From CAZQGE01 sp964592815 (lineage in GTDB: Bacteria > Bacillota > Clostridia > Christensenellales > CAG-917), in contig CAZQGE010000017.1 of NCBI GenBank assembly GCA_964592815.1, positions 1 to 25,879 on the forward strand: DNA of 25,879 nucleotides, written 5' to 3'. Every line of letters starts with the position of its first letter. Position 1 is the first letter of the stretch. This document shows, piece after piece, positions 1 through 8,477 of this stretch. Made by a program: the position numbers and the translations under genes. The notes beneath the pieces were generated by a model. The model saw only the letters and a program-made list of their open reading frames with translations. It searched no databases and had not been told where the DNA came from.

Positions 1-67
1 AACTTTTGTTATAATTATAATATATTATATTATTGTTAAAATATATAAACTGCTAATATAAAATTAT
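1..67 (+). other. AT-rich leader upstream of gyrB
   Basis: This stretch is almost pure A/T before the gyrB ribosome-binding site. Several TATAAT-like hexamers overlap, so no single promoter can be assigned. TTGTTA at 33-38 has TATAAA at 57-62, but that would place the transcription start on the Shine-Dalgarno. gyrB may instead be read through from a gene outside the window. Confidence 0.3.
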
Positions 68-76
68 GGAGGAAAA

Positions 77-1984
77 ATGGAAGAAATTAAACACAGCTAC
101 GGAGCGCAAGATATACAAGTTCTTGAAGGCCTTGACCCAGTTAGGAAACGTCCTGGAATGTATATCGGTTCAACAGATGCCCGAGGCTTACACCATTTGG
201 TGACCGAGGTTGTAGATAATTCCATAGACGAAGCGTTGGCTGGATACTGCACGCGCATAACGGTGGAAGTTTTAAGTGACGGCGCAGTAAGAGTGTCGGA
301 TAACGGTAGAGGTATTCCTACTGGCATAATCGAAAAAGAAGGCAAATCAGCCGTGGAAGTTGTTCTTACAAAGCTCCACGCAGGCGGAAAATTTGGTAAC
401 GGCGGTTATAAGATTTCAGGCGGTCTTCACGGGGTCGGCGTATCTTGCGTAAACGCGCTTTCTGAATGGATGGTGGCGGAAGTAAAACAAAATGGTCAAG
501 TGTTCCGCATTCGCTTTAACAGAGGTGTTGCAGAAAGACCGTTAAGCGTTGTTGGCGAGACGAATGAAACTGGAACGACGGTTACGTTTTATCCAGACCC
601 TCAAATTTTTGAAACTCTGGACTTTAACTATGACACAATGAAAACTCGTTTGAGAGAACTCGCTTACTTAAACAAAGGTTTGATTATCGACATAGCAGAC
701 CACAGAGCCGAACGTGAAAGAAAAGAAACTTTTTGTTATGAAGGCGGTATAGTATCGTTTGTTGAAAGTTTGAACAAAAACCACGATACAATTTTCCCTG
801 AGGTTATTTACTTTGACGCAAAATACGTAGATAGCGAAATTGAAGTTGCAATGCAATATAACGACAGTTACTCTGAAACTATTTTGGCTTTTGCAAACAA
901 CATCAACACCGAGGAGGGCGGAACTCACCTTGACGGCTTTAAGACGTCTATAACGAAAGTTATCAACGATTACGGCAAGAAGATGGGAATTCTGAAAGAA
1001 AGCGACAAATTGAGCGGTGAGGACGTCAGAGAAGGTCTTTGTGCTGTCATCTCCGTAAAACTTGCCGAACCTCAGTTTGAAGGACAAACAAAAACCAAAC
1101 TTGGCAACAGCAGTATGCGCGCGGCTGTTTCAAAAAGCATAACGGACGGATTTGGCTCGTACCTTGAAGAACACCCCAAGGAAGCCAAAGAGTTGATATT
1201 GAAAACAATAACGGCGCAGAGGGCACGAGAAGCCGCCAGAATGGCAAGAGAAACTGCCAGACGAAAGAGTGCGCTTGAAAGCACGACTTTGCCAGGCAAA
1301 CTTGCAGATTGCACGGATAAAGACCCAAAGTGTTGCGAAATTTATTTGGTTGAGGGAGATAGTGCAGGCGGAAGCGCAAAGCAAGGCAGAGATAGACGAT
1401 TTCAAGCAATATTGCCACTTAGAGGTAAAATTATCAACGTAGAAAAGGCACGTTTGCATAAAGTTCTTGAAAACGAAGAAATAAAAGCTATGATTACGGC
1501 TTTTGGTTGCGGCATAAACGCAGAATACGATGAGTCAAAGTTGCGTTACGACAGAATTATTTGTATGACTGATGCCGACGTTGACGGAAGCCATATAAGA
1601 ATTTTAATGCTTACTTTCTTTTTTAGATTTATGCGTCCGCTTATTGAAAACGGTCACGTATATATTGCTCAACCGCCACTTTACAAGATTGCAAAAGGCA
1701 AGCAAGAAACATATTTCTATGACGATGCTGATTTGGAAGCCTTTTATGCTGAAAACGGCAGAAAGTATGGTGATTTGCAAAGATATAAAGGTCTTGGTGA
1801 AATGGACCCCGAACAGCTTTGGGACACCACAATGAACCCCGCCACGAGAACGCTTTTGAAAGTTACGATGGAAGACGCGATTTCCGCCGACCAAATGTTT
1901 ACCGTGCTTATGGGCGAGCAACCTGAACTAAGACGTGAGTTTATTGAGAACAACGCTAACTTGGTTAAGGATTTGGATATTTAG
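77..1984 (+). CDS. gyrB: DNA gyrase subunit B
   Basis: GyrB is the ATPase subunit of the A2B2 gyrase that introduces negative supercoils into DNA in the cytoplasm. The 635-residue product has the usual length of the short (Gram-positive) form. The N-terminal GHKL ATPase domain shows EVVDNSIDEALAG, with the general-base Glu at 44 and the Mg-binding Asn at 48, followed by DNGRGIP and GGLHGVG. The TOPRIM domain shows EGDSAGG with Glu426 and DADVDGSH with metal-binding Asp499, Asp501 and Asp503. RYKGLGEMDPEQLWDTTM near the C-terminus is the classic GyrB tail. A GGAGG at 68-72 sits four bases before the ATG. gyrA follows after nine bases, so the two are almost certainly cotranscribed. ParE is the alternative, but the adjacent partner has a GyrA box, which favours gyrase. 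Confidence 0.98.
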   Translation: MEEIKHSYGAQDIQVLEGLDPVRKRPGMYIGSTDARGLHHLVTEVVDNSIDEALAGYCTRITVEVLSDGAVRVSDNGRGIPTGIIEKEGKSAVEVVLTKLHAGGKFGNGGYKISGGLHGVGVSCVNALSEWMVAEVKQNGQVFRIRFNRGVAERPLSVVGETNETGTTVTFYPDPQIFETLDFNYDTMKTRLRELAYLNKGLIIDIADHRAERERKETFCYEGGIVSFVESLNKNHDTIFPEVIYFDAKYVDSEIEVAMQYNDSYSETILAFANNINTEEGGTHLDGFKTSITKVINDYGKKMGILKESDKLSGEDVREGLCAVISVKLAEPQFEGQTKTKLGNSSMRAAVSKSITDGFGSYLEEHPKEAKELILKTITAQRAREAARMARETARRKSALESTTLPGKLADCTDKDPKCCEIYLVEGDSAGGSAKQGRDRRFQAILPLRGKIINVEKARLHKVLENEEIKAMITAFGCGINAEYDESKLRYDRIICMTDADVDGSHIRILMLTFFFRFMRPLIENGHVYIAQPPLYKIAKGKQETYFYDDADLEAFYAENGRKYGDLQRYKGLGEMDPEQLWDTTMNPATRTLLKVTMEDAISADQMFTVLMGEQPELRREFIENNANLVKDLDI

Positions 1985-1993
1985 GAGTGAATT

Positions 1994-4576
1994 ATGGCGA
2001 ATATTAGAGATGATAAAGACAAAGAATACATTGAGCATCTAGCCTCATCAAAAATCAAGAATATTGAGGTTGAGAGCGAACTGAAAAAATCGTTTATCGC
2101 TTATGCAATGGCGGTAAACGTATCACGTGCTATTCCTGACGTAAGAGACGGCTTGAAACCCGTTCACAGAAGAATTTTATACGCTATGAACGAGTTGAGC
2201 TTGACGTCTGACAAACCGTACAGAAAATGCGCTATGGTTGTTGGTGAAGTGCTTGGTAAATATCACCCTCACGGCGATATCCCGGTTTATGATGCGTTGG
2301 TACGTTTGGCGCAAGACTTTTCAATAAGGTGTCCTCTCGTGGACGGACACGGCAACTTTGGTTCTGTTGACGGCGACCCTGCGGCTGCTTACCGTTATAC
2401 AGAAGCTAGACTTTCAAAAATAGCGTTTGAAATGTTAAGGGATATCGACAAAAAAACCGTTGACTTTTATCCTAACTTTGATGATACAAGAGAGCAACCT
2501 GTTGTATTGCCGTCACGTTTCCCTAACCTTTTAGTAAACGGTAGTGACGGAATTGCGGTTGGTATGGCGACTTCAATTCCTCCTCATAATTTGGGAGAGG
2601 TTATTGACGCAACTATTGCTTTGATGAACAACCCTGAAATGGAAGTGGACGAGCTTATGGATTATATTCCTGCTCCCGACTATCCTACCGCAGCGTTGGT
2701 TATGGGCAGAGCTGCAATACGTCAAGCATACCGCACAGGTAGAGGCGGAGCAATTTTGCGTGCGAGAGCTGAAATTGAAGAAATGTCAAACGGCAAAAGC
2801 AGAATTGTTGTTACCGAACTTCCTTACCAAGTGAACAAAGCTAAACTTATTGAAAACATAGCCGACCAAGTTAAGGACAAGAGATTGGAAGGCATTTCCG
2901 ACTTGCGTGAAGAAACAGACCGTACAGGTATGCGAATTGTTGTCGAGCTTAAAAAGGACGTCAATGCGCAAGTTGTTTTGAACCAACTTTATAAGCAAAC
3001 AAGTATGCAAACGTCAAACTCTATGATTTTGCTTGCTTTGGTTGATGGTGTGCCAAGAATTCTTAACTTAAAACAAATTTTGGAAAATTATATTGCTCAC
3101 CAAGAAGACGTAATTGTGCGTCGCACGCGTTTTGATTTAGAGAAAGCGTTGGAAAGAGAGCATATATTGAAAGGACTTGCAATAGCACTTGAAAATATTG
3201 ACGCCATTGTAGAATTGCTTAAAAAGAGTGCTGACAGACAATCGGCTATTGACAATTTGATGGCGGCGTATGGTTTGAGTGAAAAGCAATCAATAGCAAT
3301 TCTTGAAATGCGTTTGCAACGTTTAACAGGACTTGAAGTTGAAAAAATTACTGAGGAACTTGCTCAAAAAGAAATTGAAATCAAGGAATACAATCGCATT
3401 TTAGGTTCAGAACAAGCTGTAAAAGAAATCATTGTCAATGAAATGACAGAAATTAAGACGAAATATGCGACACCACGTAAATCAGAGTTGACTTATGATA
3501 GTTCGGAACTCAACATTGAAGACTTGATTGAAAAAGAAGATATTGTTGTATCAATGACACACGGCGGTTATATTAAGAGAATGCCTGTTTCAGAATATAA
3601 ATCACAGCGTCGTGGCGGAATGGGCATAACGGCTCATAAAGCGAAAGAAGACGACTTTGTTGAGTTTATGTTTGTAAGCAACACTCACCAACCGCTTATG
3701 TTCTTCACAAACTTCGGAAAGGTGTTCACGTTAAAAGGTTATGAAATTCCAGAAGCGTCAAGGACGTCAAGAGGTAGAGCAGTTGTCAACTTGTTGCAAC
3801 TCACACAAGGCGAAAGAGTTCAAGCCTTCCTTCCTGTTCCTGATGAATTGGAAGATAAGTTCCTTATGTTGGCAACAAAAGACGGCTTAATCAAGAAAAC
3901 TCCACTTACTGAATATACGTCAATTAAGAGAAACGGAAAAATTGCAATTAAGTTTAACGACGGTGACCAACTTATTGCGGCAGTAATCACATCGGGCGAC
4001 GACCAATTGATTATGGCGTCAAGTGAGGGATTGTGCATACGCTTTAATGAAAAGAACGTTCGTCCAACAGGTAGAACGGCTATGGGTGTCAAAGCAATGA
4101 AGCTCAAAAAAGGCGCGACTATGGTTGACCTCGCAGTTATTGATGAAACTTGTGAAATTTTGACAATAACCGCAAACGGTTACGGCAAGAGAAGTGAAGT
4201 TGGCGACTATCCGTTGCAAGGTAGAGCTGGAAAGGGTGTCAAAGCGGGTGTGTTCAATGATAAGACGGGCGACCTTGTGAACCTGAAGGTTATTCCTGCC
4301 GACACAGACGTTATGATGATTGCAGATAACGGCATAATAATTCGAGTTCAAACTGACGAAATCAGCAAAATCGGAAGAGCAACGCAAGGTGTAAGAATTA
4401 TGAAACTGAAAGAAGACAATACAAGGGTCGTTGCCATTGCATTGACTCCACACGAAGATGAAGAAGAAGTCGAATATGACGAGGATGGAAACATCATTGA
4501 AAAGGAAGTCGTAAGCGACGATGAAACAGCCGCTACGGTTACGGAACAAAATTCCGACAGCGAAAGCGATAAATAA
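1994..4576 (+). CDS. gyrA: DNA gyrase subunit A
   Basis: GyrA is the DNA breakage-reunion subunit of gyrase. The 860-residue protein has the winged-helix motif RAIPDVRDGLKPVHRRIL, the catalytic Tyr at 135 (in AYRYTEARL) and a C-terminal beta-pinwheel. A GyrA-box-like QRRGGMG at 538-544 separates it from ParC, although Met543 stands where Lys or Arg is usual. The quinolone-determining region reads GKYHPHGDIPVYD: Ile96 and Pro97 align with E. coli Ser83 and Ala84, positions where Ile and Pro are resistance-type residues. The C-terminus ends in an acidic, presumably disordered tail from about residue 820. The Shine-Dalgarno AGGAG overlaps the gyrB stop codon, implying translational coupling. An intrinsic terminator follows. 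Confidence 0.98.
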   Translation: MANIRDDKDKEYIEHLASSKIKNIEVESELKKSFIAYAMAVNVSRAIPDVRDGLKPVHRRILYAMNELSLTSDKPYRKCAMVVGEVLGKYHPHGDIPVYDALVRLAQDFSIRCPLVDGHGNFGSVDGDPAAAYRYTEARLSKIAFEMLRDIDKKTVDFYPNFDDTREQPVVLPSRFPNLLVNGSDGIAVGMATSIPPHNLGEVIDATIALMNNPEMEVDELMDYIPAPDYPTAALVMGRAAIRQAYRTGRGGAILRARAEIEEMSNGKSRIVVTELPYQVNKAKLIENIADQVKDKRLEGISDLREETDRTGMRIVVELKKDVNAQVVLNQLYKQTSMQTSNSMILLALVDGVPRILNLKQILENYIAHQEDVIVRRTRFDLEKALEREHILKGLAIALENIDAIVELLKKSADRQSAIDNLMAAYGLSEKQSIAILEMRLQRLTGLEVEKITEELAQKEIEIKEYNRILGSEQAVKEIIVNEMTEIKTKYATPRKSELTYDSSELNIEDLIEKEDIVVSMTHGGYIKRMPVSEYKSQRRGGMGITAHKAKEDDFVEFMFVSNTHQPLMFFTNFGKVFTLKGYEIPEASRTSRGRAVVNLLQLTQGERVQAFLPVPDELEDKFLMLATKDGLIKKTPLTEYTSIKRNGKIAIKFNDGDQLIAAVITSGDDQLIMASSEGLCIRFNEKNVRPTGRTAMGVKAMKLKKGATMVDLAVIDETCEILTITANGYGKRSEVGDYPLQGRAGKGVKAGVFNDKTGDLVNLKVIPADTDVMMIADNGIIIRVQTDEISKIGRATQGVRIMKLKEDNTRVVAIALTPHEDEEEVEYDEDGNIIEKEVVSDDETAATVTEQNSDSESDK

Positions 4577-4582
4577 TAACGT

Positions 4583-4617
4583 AAAACGGGAGTAAAAAAA
4601 CTCCCGTTTTATTTTTT
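4583..4617 (+). terminator. Intrinsic terminator after gyrA
   Basis: A perfect 10-bp stem, AAAACGGGAG (4583-4592) with CTCCCGTTTT (4601-4610), closes an 8-nt A-rich loop and is followed by ATTTTTT. It ends the gyrBA transcript and separates it from the GH13 gene. Confidence 0.9.
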
Positions 4618-4632
4618 ATAAGGGGTTGAGTT

Positions 4633-6294
4633 ATGAAAGAAACTTGGTTTAAGGAAATGGCAATGTATCAAATATGGCCGAGAAGTTTTTGCGACGGCAA
4701 CAACGACGGTATAGGCGATTTGAAAGGGGTGCTTGGCAAGTTGGACTATATAAAGAGTTTGGGTATGGATGCAATTTGGTTCTCGCCACTCTATGCATCA
4801 CCGCAAAACGATTACGGATACGACATAGCCGATTACAGAAATATTGCCCCAGAATATGGCACTATGGAAGATTTTAAGGCGGTGCTTGACGGTGCGCACA
4901 AGCTTGATATGAAAGTAGTTATGGACTTAGTTATCAATCACACTTCAGACCAACACGAATGGTTCAAAAAAAGTGTTAGGAAAGAAGGAAAATATGCCGA
5001 CTACTATATTTGGCGCAAGGGAAAAGGTAAAGACGGGAAAAAATATCCAAATAATTGGATGTCAACTTTCCCGGGACCTGCGTGGAAATGGAACCAAGAA
5101 AGAGGCGAATATTATTTGCATTTGTACGCCGTGGAACAACCTGACTTAAACCACGACAATCCTGACGTAAGAGAAGAAGTTAAAAATGTAATGCGTTTTT
5201 GGTTGGATATGGGCGTTGACGGCTTTAGAGAAGATGTAATTACGCAAATAAGCAAAAAAGAAGGATTGCCAAACGGATTTCCATTGCCTGCCGCAAGAGG
5301 TATGGAGCATTATAACGACGGGCCCAACATTCATAAGTACTTGACTGAATATAGACAAGTAATGAAAGAATACGATTGCTTTGCTGTAGGTGAAGCTCCT
5401 ATGATGACGCCTAAAAAGTCGCTGAATTACGTTACAGAAGGCGATAAGCAAGAACTTGATATGTTAATCGGTTTTCAGCATATGACAGCAGATTGCATAC
5501 TTATAAGCTGGTTAAAGACAAAATTTAGCCTAGTTAAACTTAAAAAAATATATAACAACTGGCAAACTACGCTTTATGGCAAGGGTTGGAATGCTAATTA
5601 TCTGGAAAATCACGACCAACCACGAATAATTTCTCGTTACGGTGATACGCAAAACAGGGTTATGAGTGGAAAGGCTTTGGCGGTTATGTATGCATTCTTG
5701 TCGGGAACTATGTTTGTTTATCAAGGTCAAGAGATAGGAATGACAAACACAAAGTTTGACGGGTGGAACGATTTTAAGGATATATCCACATTTTGCACAA
5801 GAGATTTGATGAAAGGTTTGGGCTTTAAGGACAAGAGAGTTTTGAACCTCGCAAGATATGCTGCGCGCGATAATGCAAGAACTCCAGTACAATGGACGGC
5901 GGGCAAAAATGCAGGTTTCTCGCAATGCGAGCCGTGGTTTGCAGTCAATCCAAATTATACTGAAATCAATGTTGAAGATGCTGAAAAAGATAAAGAGTCG
6001 TTGCTCAATTTTTACCGCAAAATAATTGCACTTAGAAAAAAATATAAAGAAGAAGCGGTTTATGGAGAATTCAAGCTACGTCTTAAAAATGATAGAAGTT
6101 TGTTTGTGTACGACAAGTTCTCCGCAAACGGAAAATTGACTGTAATGATAAACTTATCAAAGAAAACTGTGTCGGCAAAAAAGACTAAGAAATTTATAAC
6201 AGACACTTCAAAACTTATTTTGTCAAATTCTGGCGCAGGAATAAAAGAGGTTATAAAGCCGTATGAAGCATTTGTATATTATACAGAGCAATAA
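4633..6294 (+). CDS. GH13 alpha-glucosidase, oligo-1,6-glucosidase type
   Basis: This is a cytoplasmic retaining glycoside hydrolase (no signal peptide), 553 residues as usual for oligo-1,6-glucosidases and related GH13 enzymes. The conserved regions are DLVINH, GFREDVI with the nucleophile Asp201, VGEA with the acid/base Glu254, and ENHDQPR with the transition-state Asp328. The spacing matches Bacillus oligo-1,6-glucosidase (199/255/329 from memory). Val202 directly after the nucleophile is the residue associated with alpha-1,6 preference; alpha-1,4 enzymes usually have Thr or Ala there. Region V reads QPDLNH, with His174 where Trp is common. The likely substrates are isomaltose-type oligosaccharides; trehalose-6-phosphate hydrolase or dextran glucosidase cannot be excluded. 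AAGGGG precedes the ATG by seven bases. No transporter or regulator lies beside it, so it appears to stand alone. Confidence 0.88.
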   Translation: MKETWFKEMAMYQIWPRSFCDGNNDGIGDLKGVLGKLDYIKSLGMDAIWFSPLYASPQNDYGYDIADYRNIAPEYGTMEDFKAVLDGAHKLDMKVVMDLVINHTSDQHEWFKKSVRKEGKYADYYIWRKGKGKDGKKYPNNWMSTFPGPAWKWNQERGEYYLHLYAVEQPDLNHDNPDVREEVKNVMRFWLDMGVDGFREDVITQISKKEGLPNGFPLPAARGMEHYNDGPNIHKYLTEYRQVMKEYDCFAVGEAPMMTPKKSLNYVTEGDKQELDMLIGFQHMTADCILISWLKTKFSLVKLKKIYNNWQTTLYGKGWNANYLENHDQPRIISRYGDTQNRVMSGKALAVMYAFLSGTMFVYQGQEIGMTNTKFDGWNDFKDISTFCTRDLMKGLGFKDKRVLNLARYAARDNARTPVQWTAGKNAGFSQCEPWFAVNPNYTEINVEDAEKDKESLLNFYRKIIALRKKYKEEAVYGEFKLRLKNDRSLFVYDKFSANGKLTVMINLSKKTVSAKKTKKFITDTSKLILSNSGAGIKEVIKPYEAFVYYTEQ

Positions 6295-6304
6295 ATAATT
6301 ATAC

Positions 6305-7114
6305 CTACATAAAGTACAGCAAATATATCGAAAGAGCTGAAATAATTATCATATAGAGAGCAAAGAAAGTGAAGCCTTTGCTCTCTATTGTTTTCATAAA
6401 GAATTTTATTGCAAGAAGCCCAGATATAAAGCTGAACACCATACCTAGTAAAAGAGGTAAAATCTCGACGTCACCCAATGAACCTAAGAAAAAATTTTCA
6501 AAATTTTTGACGTAAAACGCACCGTTATTGTCTTTTGAAAGTGATACTATTTCAACCAAAGCAGAACCCAAAATTACGGGTATCGACACCAAAAAGCTGA
6601 AAGAGGCTGCTTGCTTTTTTTCTATGCCTAGAAACATTTGAGTTGTTACTGTTGCACCACTTCGAGATATACCAGGCAAAACCGCAATTCCTTGCATAAT
6701 GCCAGTTAATATACTCGTTTTTACATTGTTAACCTTTGGTTTTGCAAAAACTAGGTATTTTGACGCAATTAAAAGGAAGGCGGTTATCATAAAGTTTAAG
6801 GGCAAGAATTTAGAGCCGAGCAAGTCAGGAAACACAAACTTGAAAATCAACGCTAAGGCAACGGTTGGAATTAAACACATAAGCAAATAAAGATTGTTTT
6901 TTGAAAAGGGGTGAAGCAAACATTCTTTGACGTCCTTTCTAAGATAAATTAAAACGGCAAACAGCGTTCCGACGTGAAGCATAATGTTGAAAAACAAATT
7001 TTCTTGACCAAGTCCCAGTTTCTCCAAAAGCAACAAATGCCCCGATGAAGATATAGGCAAAAACTCACTTAATCCTTGCACAATTCCTAAAACTAAACCT
7101 TCCCACCAGCTCAT
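6305..7114 (-). CDS. uppP: Undecaprenyl-diphosphatase (BacA/UppP)
   Basis: UppP is an integral membrane phosphatase that converts undecaprenyl pyrophosphate to undecaprenyl phosphate, recycling the lipid carrier for cell wall synthesis. Overexpression of the family gives bacitracin resistance. The protein is about 269 residues, the usual length, and strongly hydrophobic. It shows the family signature QGLSEFLPISSSGHL near the N-terminus (the [E/Q]xxxE motif) and PGISRSGATV in the middle. A longer reading from a GTG at 7120 is possible. The ATG at 7114 is preferred because AGGAG at 7123-7127 lies eight bases from it but only two from the GTG. The gene is convergent with the GH13 gene, ten bases apart, with no visible terminator between them. 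Confidence 0.93.
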   Translation of the reverse strand: MSWWEGLVLGIVQGLSEFLPISSSGHLLLLEKLGLGQENLFFNIMLHVGTLFAVLIYLRKDVKECLLHPFSKNNLYLLMCLIPTVALALIFKFVFPDLLGSKFLPLNFMITAFLLIASKYLVFAKPKVNNVKTSILTGIMQGIAVLPGISRSGATVTTQMFLGIEKKQAASFSFLVSIPVILGSALVEIVSLSKDNNGAFYVKNFENFFLGSLGDVEILPLLLGMVFSFISGLLAIKFFMKTIESKGFTFFALYMIIISALSIYLLYFM

Positions 7115-7216
7115 TTTCACCTCTCCTAATTCTTTGATTTATAAATTATTTTTGTATAAATATACAGTCGTTGTGCTTTTTTATATTGAGTTTTTCACAA
7201 CTTGAGTGTTTTTAGC

Positions 7217-7242
7217 TAGACAATATAAAGACAAATTAGACA
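7217..7242. repeat. Two TAGACA direct repeats upstream of ychF
   Basis: TAGACA occurs at 7217-7222 and 7237-7242, start to start 20 bp, about two helical turns. The pair lies in the divergent region between uppP and ychF. It could be a regulator-binding site, but in AT-rich DNA a six-base repeat may be chance. Confidence 0.25.
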
Positions 7243-7282
7243 AATATTGTTTTTTATCTTAAAAAATATCGGCGCGTTTGGC

Positions 7283-7311
7283 TTTACTAAACTATACTTT
7301 ATGAGTATAAT
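7283..7311 (+). promoter_or_regulatory. Probable sigma-A promoter for ychF
   Basis: TTTACT (7283-7288), a 17-bp spacer and a perfect TATAAT (7306-7311) predict a start near 7318, about 50 bases before ychF. A weaker alternative is TTGAGT (7202-7207) with TATAAA (7224-7229) at 16 bp. Confidence 0.5.
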
Positions 7312-7366
7312 GTTATATAATATTTTCAAAAATTTGCGATTATGTCATTTTTATAAAAGGAGACAA

Positions 7367-8449
7367 ATGAAACTAGGAGTAGTAGGTTTGCCAAACGTTG
7401 GCAAAAGCACACTTTTTAATGCAATAACAAAAGCGGGGGCGCAAGCTGCCAATTACCCCTTTTGCACAATAGAACCAAACGTAGGCGTTGTGGCTGTTCC
7501 CGATGAAAGGTTGGACAAACTTGCTGCTTTATACAACAGCAAAAAAGTTACTCCCACGTCTTTGGAGTTTGTGGATATAGCAGGGCTTGTCAAAGGGGCT
7601 AGCAAAGGTGAAGGCTTGGGCAACAAATTTCTGTCACATATAAGAGAAGTGGACGCAATCGTGCACGTTGTCCGTTGTTTTGATGACGAAAACATTACGC
7701 ACGTGGACGGTTCAGTCAACCCCGAAAGAGATATAGAAACAATCAATTTTGAGTTGATTTTTGCGGATATGGAGACGCTTGAACGCCGTTTAGGTAAAGC
7801 TGCAACTATGCTTAAGGCTGACAAGAAATATCAAGAAGATATTGACAGGCTTACGGCAATGAAAAAGTGTTTGGAAGATGGTAAGCCGTTGAGATTGATG
7901 AAAGTTGACGAAGAATTTCAAGAGTTTATCGACCAACAATTTCTGTTGACGTCAAAACCCGTCATTTATGTTGCCAACACAGATGAAAGCGGTATAAACG
8001 GCAATGTTTATACAGAAAAAGTTAAAGCAGTTGCAAAGGCGGAAAGCGCGGAAGCAGTTGTTCTTTGTGCAAAACTTGAAGAAGATTTGACAGTTCTTGA
8101 AGCAGACGAAATGCAAATGTTTATGGAAGAATATGGGCTTAAAGAAAGCGGTTTGGATAAACTTATAAAAGCGTCGTATTCTTTGCTTGGTTTAATAAGT
8201 TATTTGACTGCTGGCGAGAAAGAAACACGAGCTTGGACAATAAAAAAAGGAACAAAAGCACCGCAAGCTGCAGGCAAAATTCACAGCGACTTTGAAAGAG
8301 GATTTATTAGAGCGGAAATTGTTGACTATTATACTTTGATTGATTGCGGTTCTTTTAACAGCGCAAAAGAAAAAGGCAAGGTCAGAAGTGAAGGCAAGGA
8401 ATATATTATGCAAGACAACGACGTTGTTTTGTTCCGCATAAACGTTTAG
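7367..8449 (+). CDS. ychF: Redox-regulated ATPase YchF (OLA1 family)
   Basis: YchF is an Obg-related P-loop NTPase that binds ribosomes and prefers ATP. It is conserved in nearly all bacteria, and its exact role (translation or stress response) is not settled. The 360-residue protein matches the family length. It begins with G1 GLPNVGKST, has G3 DIAGLV, and in place of the GTP-specific NKxD it has NTDE, the NxxE form linked to ATP preference. A coiled-coil insert is followed by the C-terminal TGS domain, ending in NDVVLFRINV. The frame is open upstream to 7247, but AAGGAG at 7357-7362 and the family N-terminus MKLGVVGLPN fix the start here. argS follows in the same direction after 28 bases. 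Confidence 0.95.
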   Translation: MKLGVVGLPNVGKSTLFNAITKAGAQAANYPFCTIEPNVGVVAVPDERLDKLAALYNSKKVTPTSLEFVDIAGLVKGASKGEGLGNKFLSHIREVDAIVHVVRCFDDENITHVDGSVNPERDIETINFELIFADMETLERRLGKAATMLKADKKYQEDIDRLTAMKKCLEDGKPLRLMKVDEEFQEFIDQQFLLTSKPVIYVANTDESGINGNVYTEKVKAVAKAESAEAVVLCAKLEEDLTVLEADEMQMFMEEYGLKESGLDKLIKASYSLLGLISYLTAGEKETRAWTIKKGTKAPQAAGKIHSDFERGFIRAEIVDYYTLIDCGSFNSAKEKGKVRSEGKEYIMQDNDVVLFRINV

Positions 8450-8477
8450 AGAGAAATAAATAGTTAGGAAATAAATT

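Noticed and set aside
7115..7120. GTG start for uppP
   Set aside because: AGGAG would be only two bases away; the ATG at 7114 has correct spacing.
7247..7366. A 40-codon N-terminal extension of ychF
   Set aside because: No relative of the family has it, it overlaps the likely promoter, and a good ribosome site precedes the ATG at 7367.
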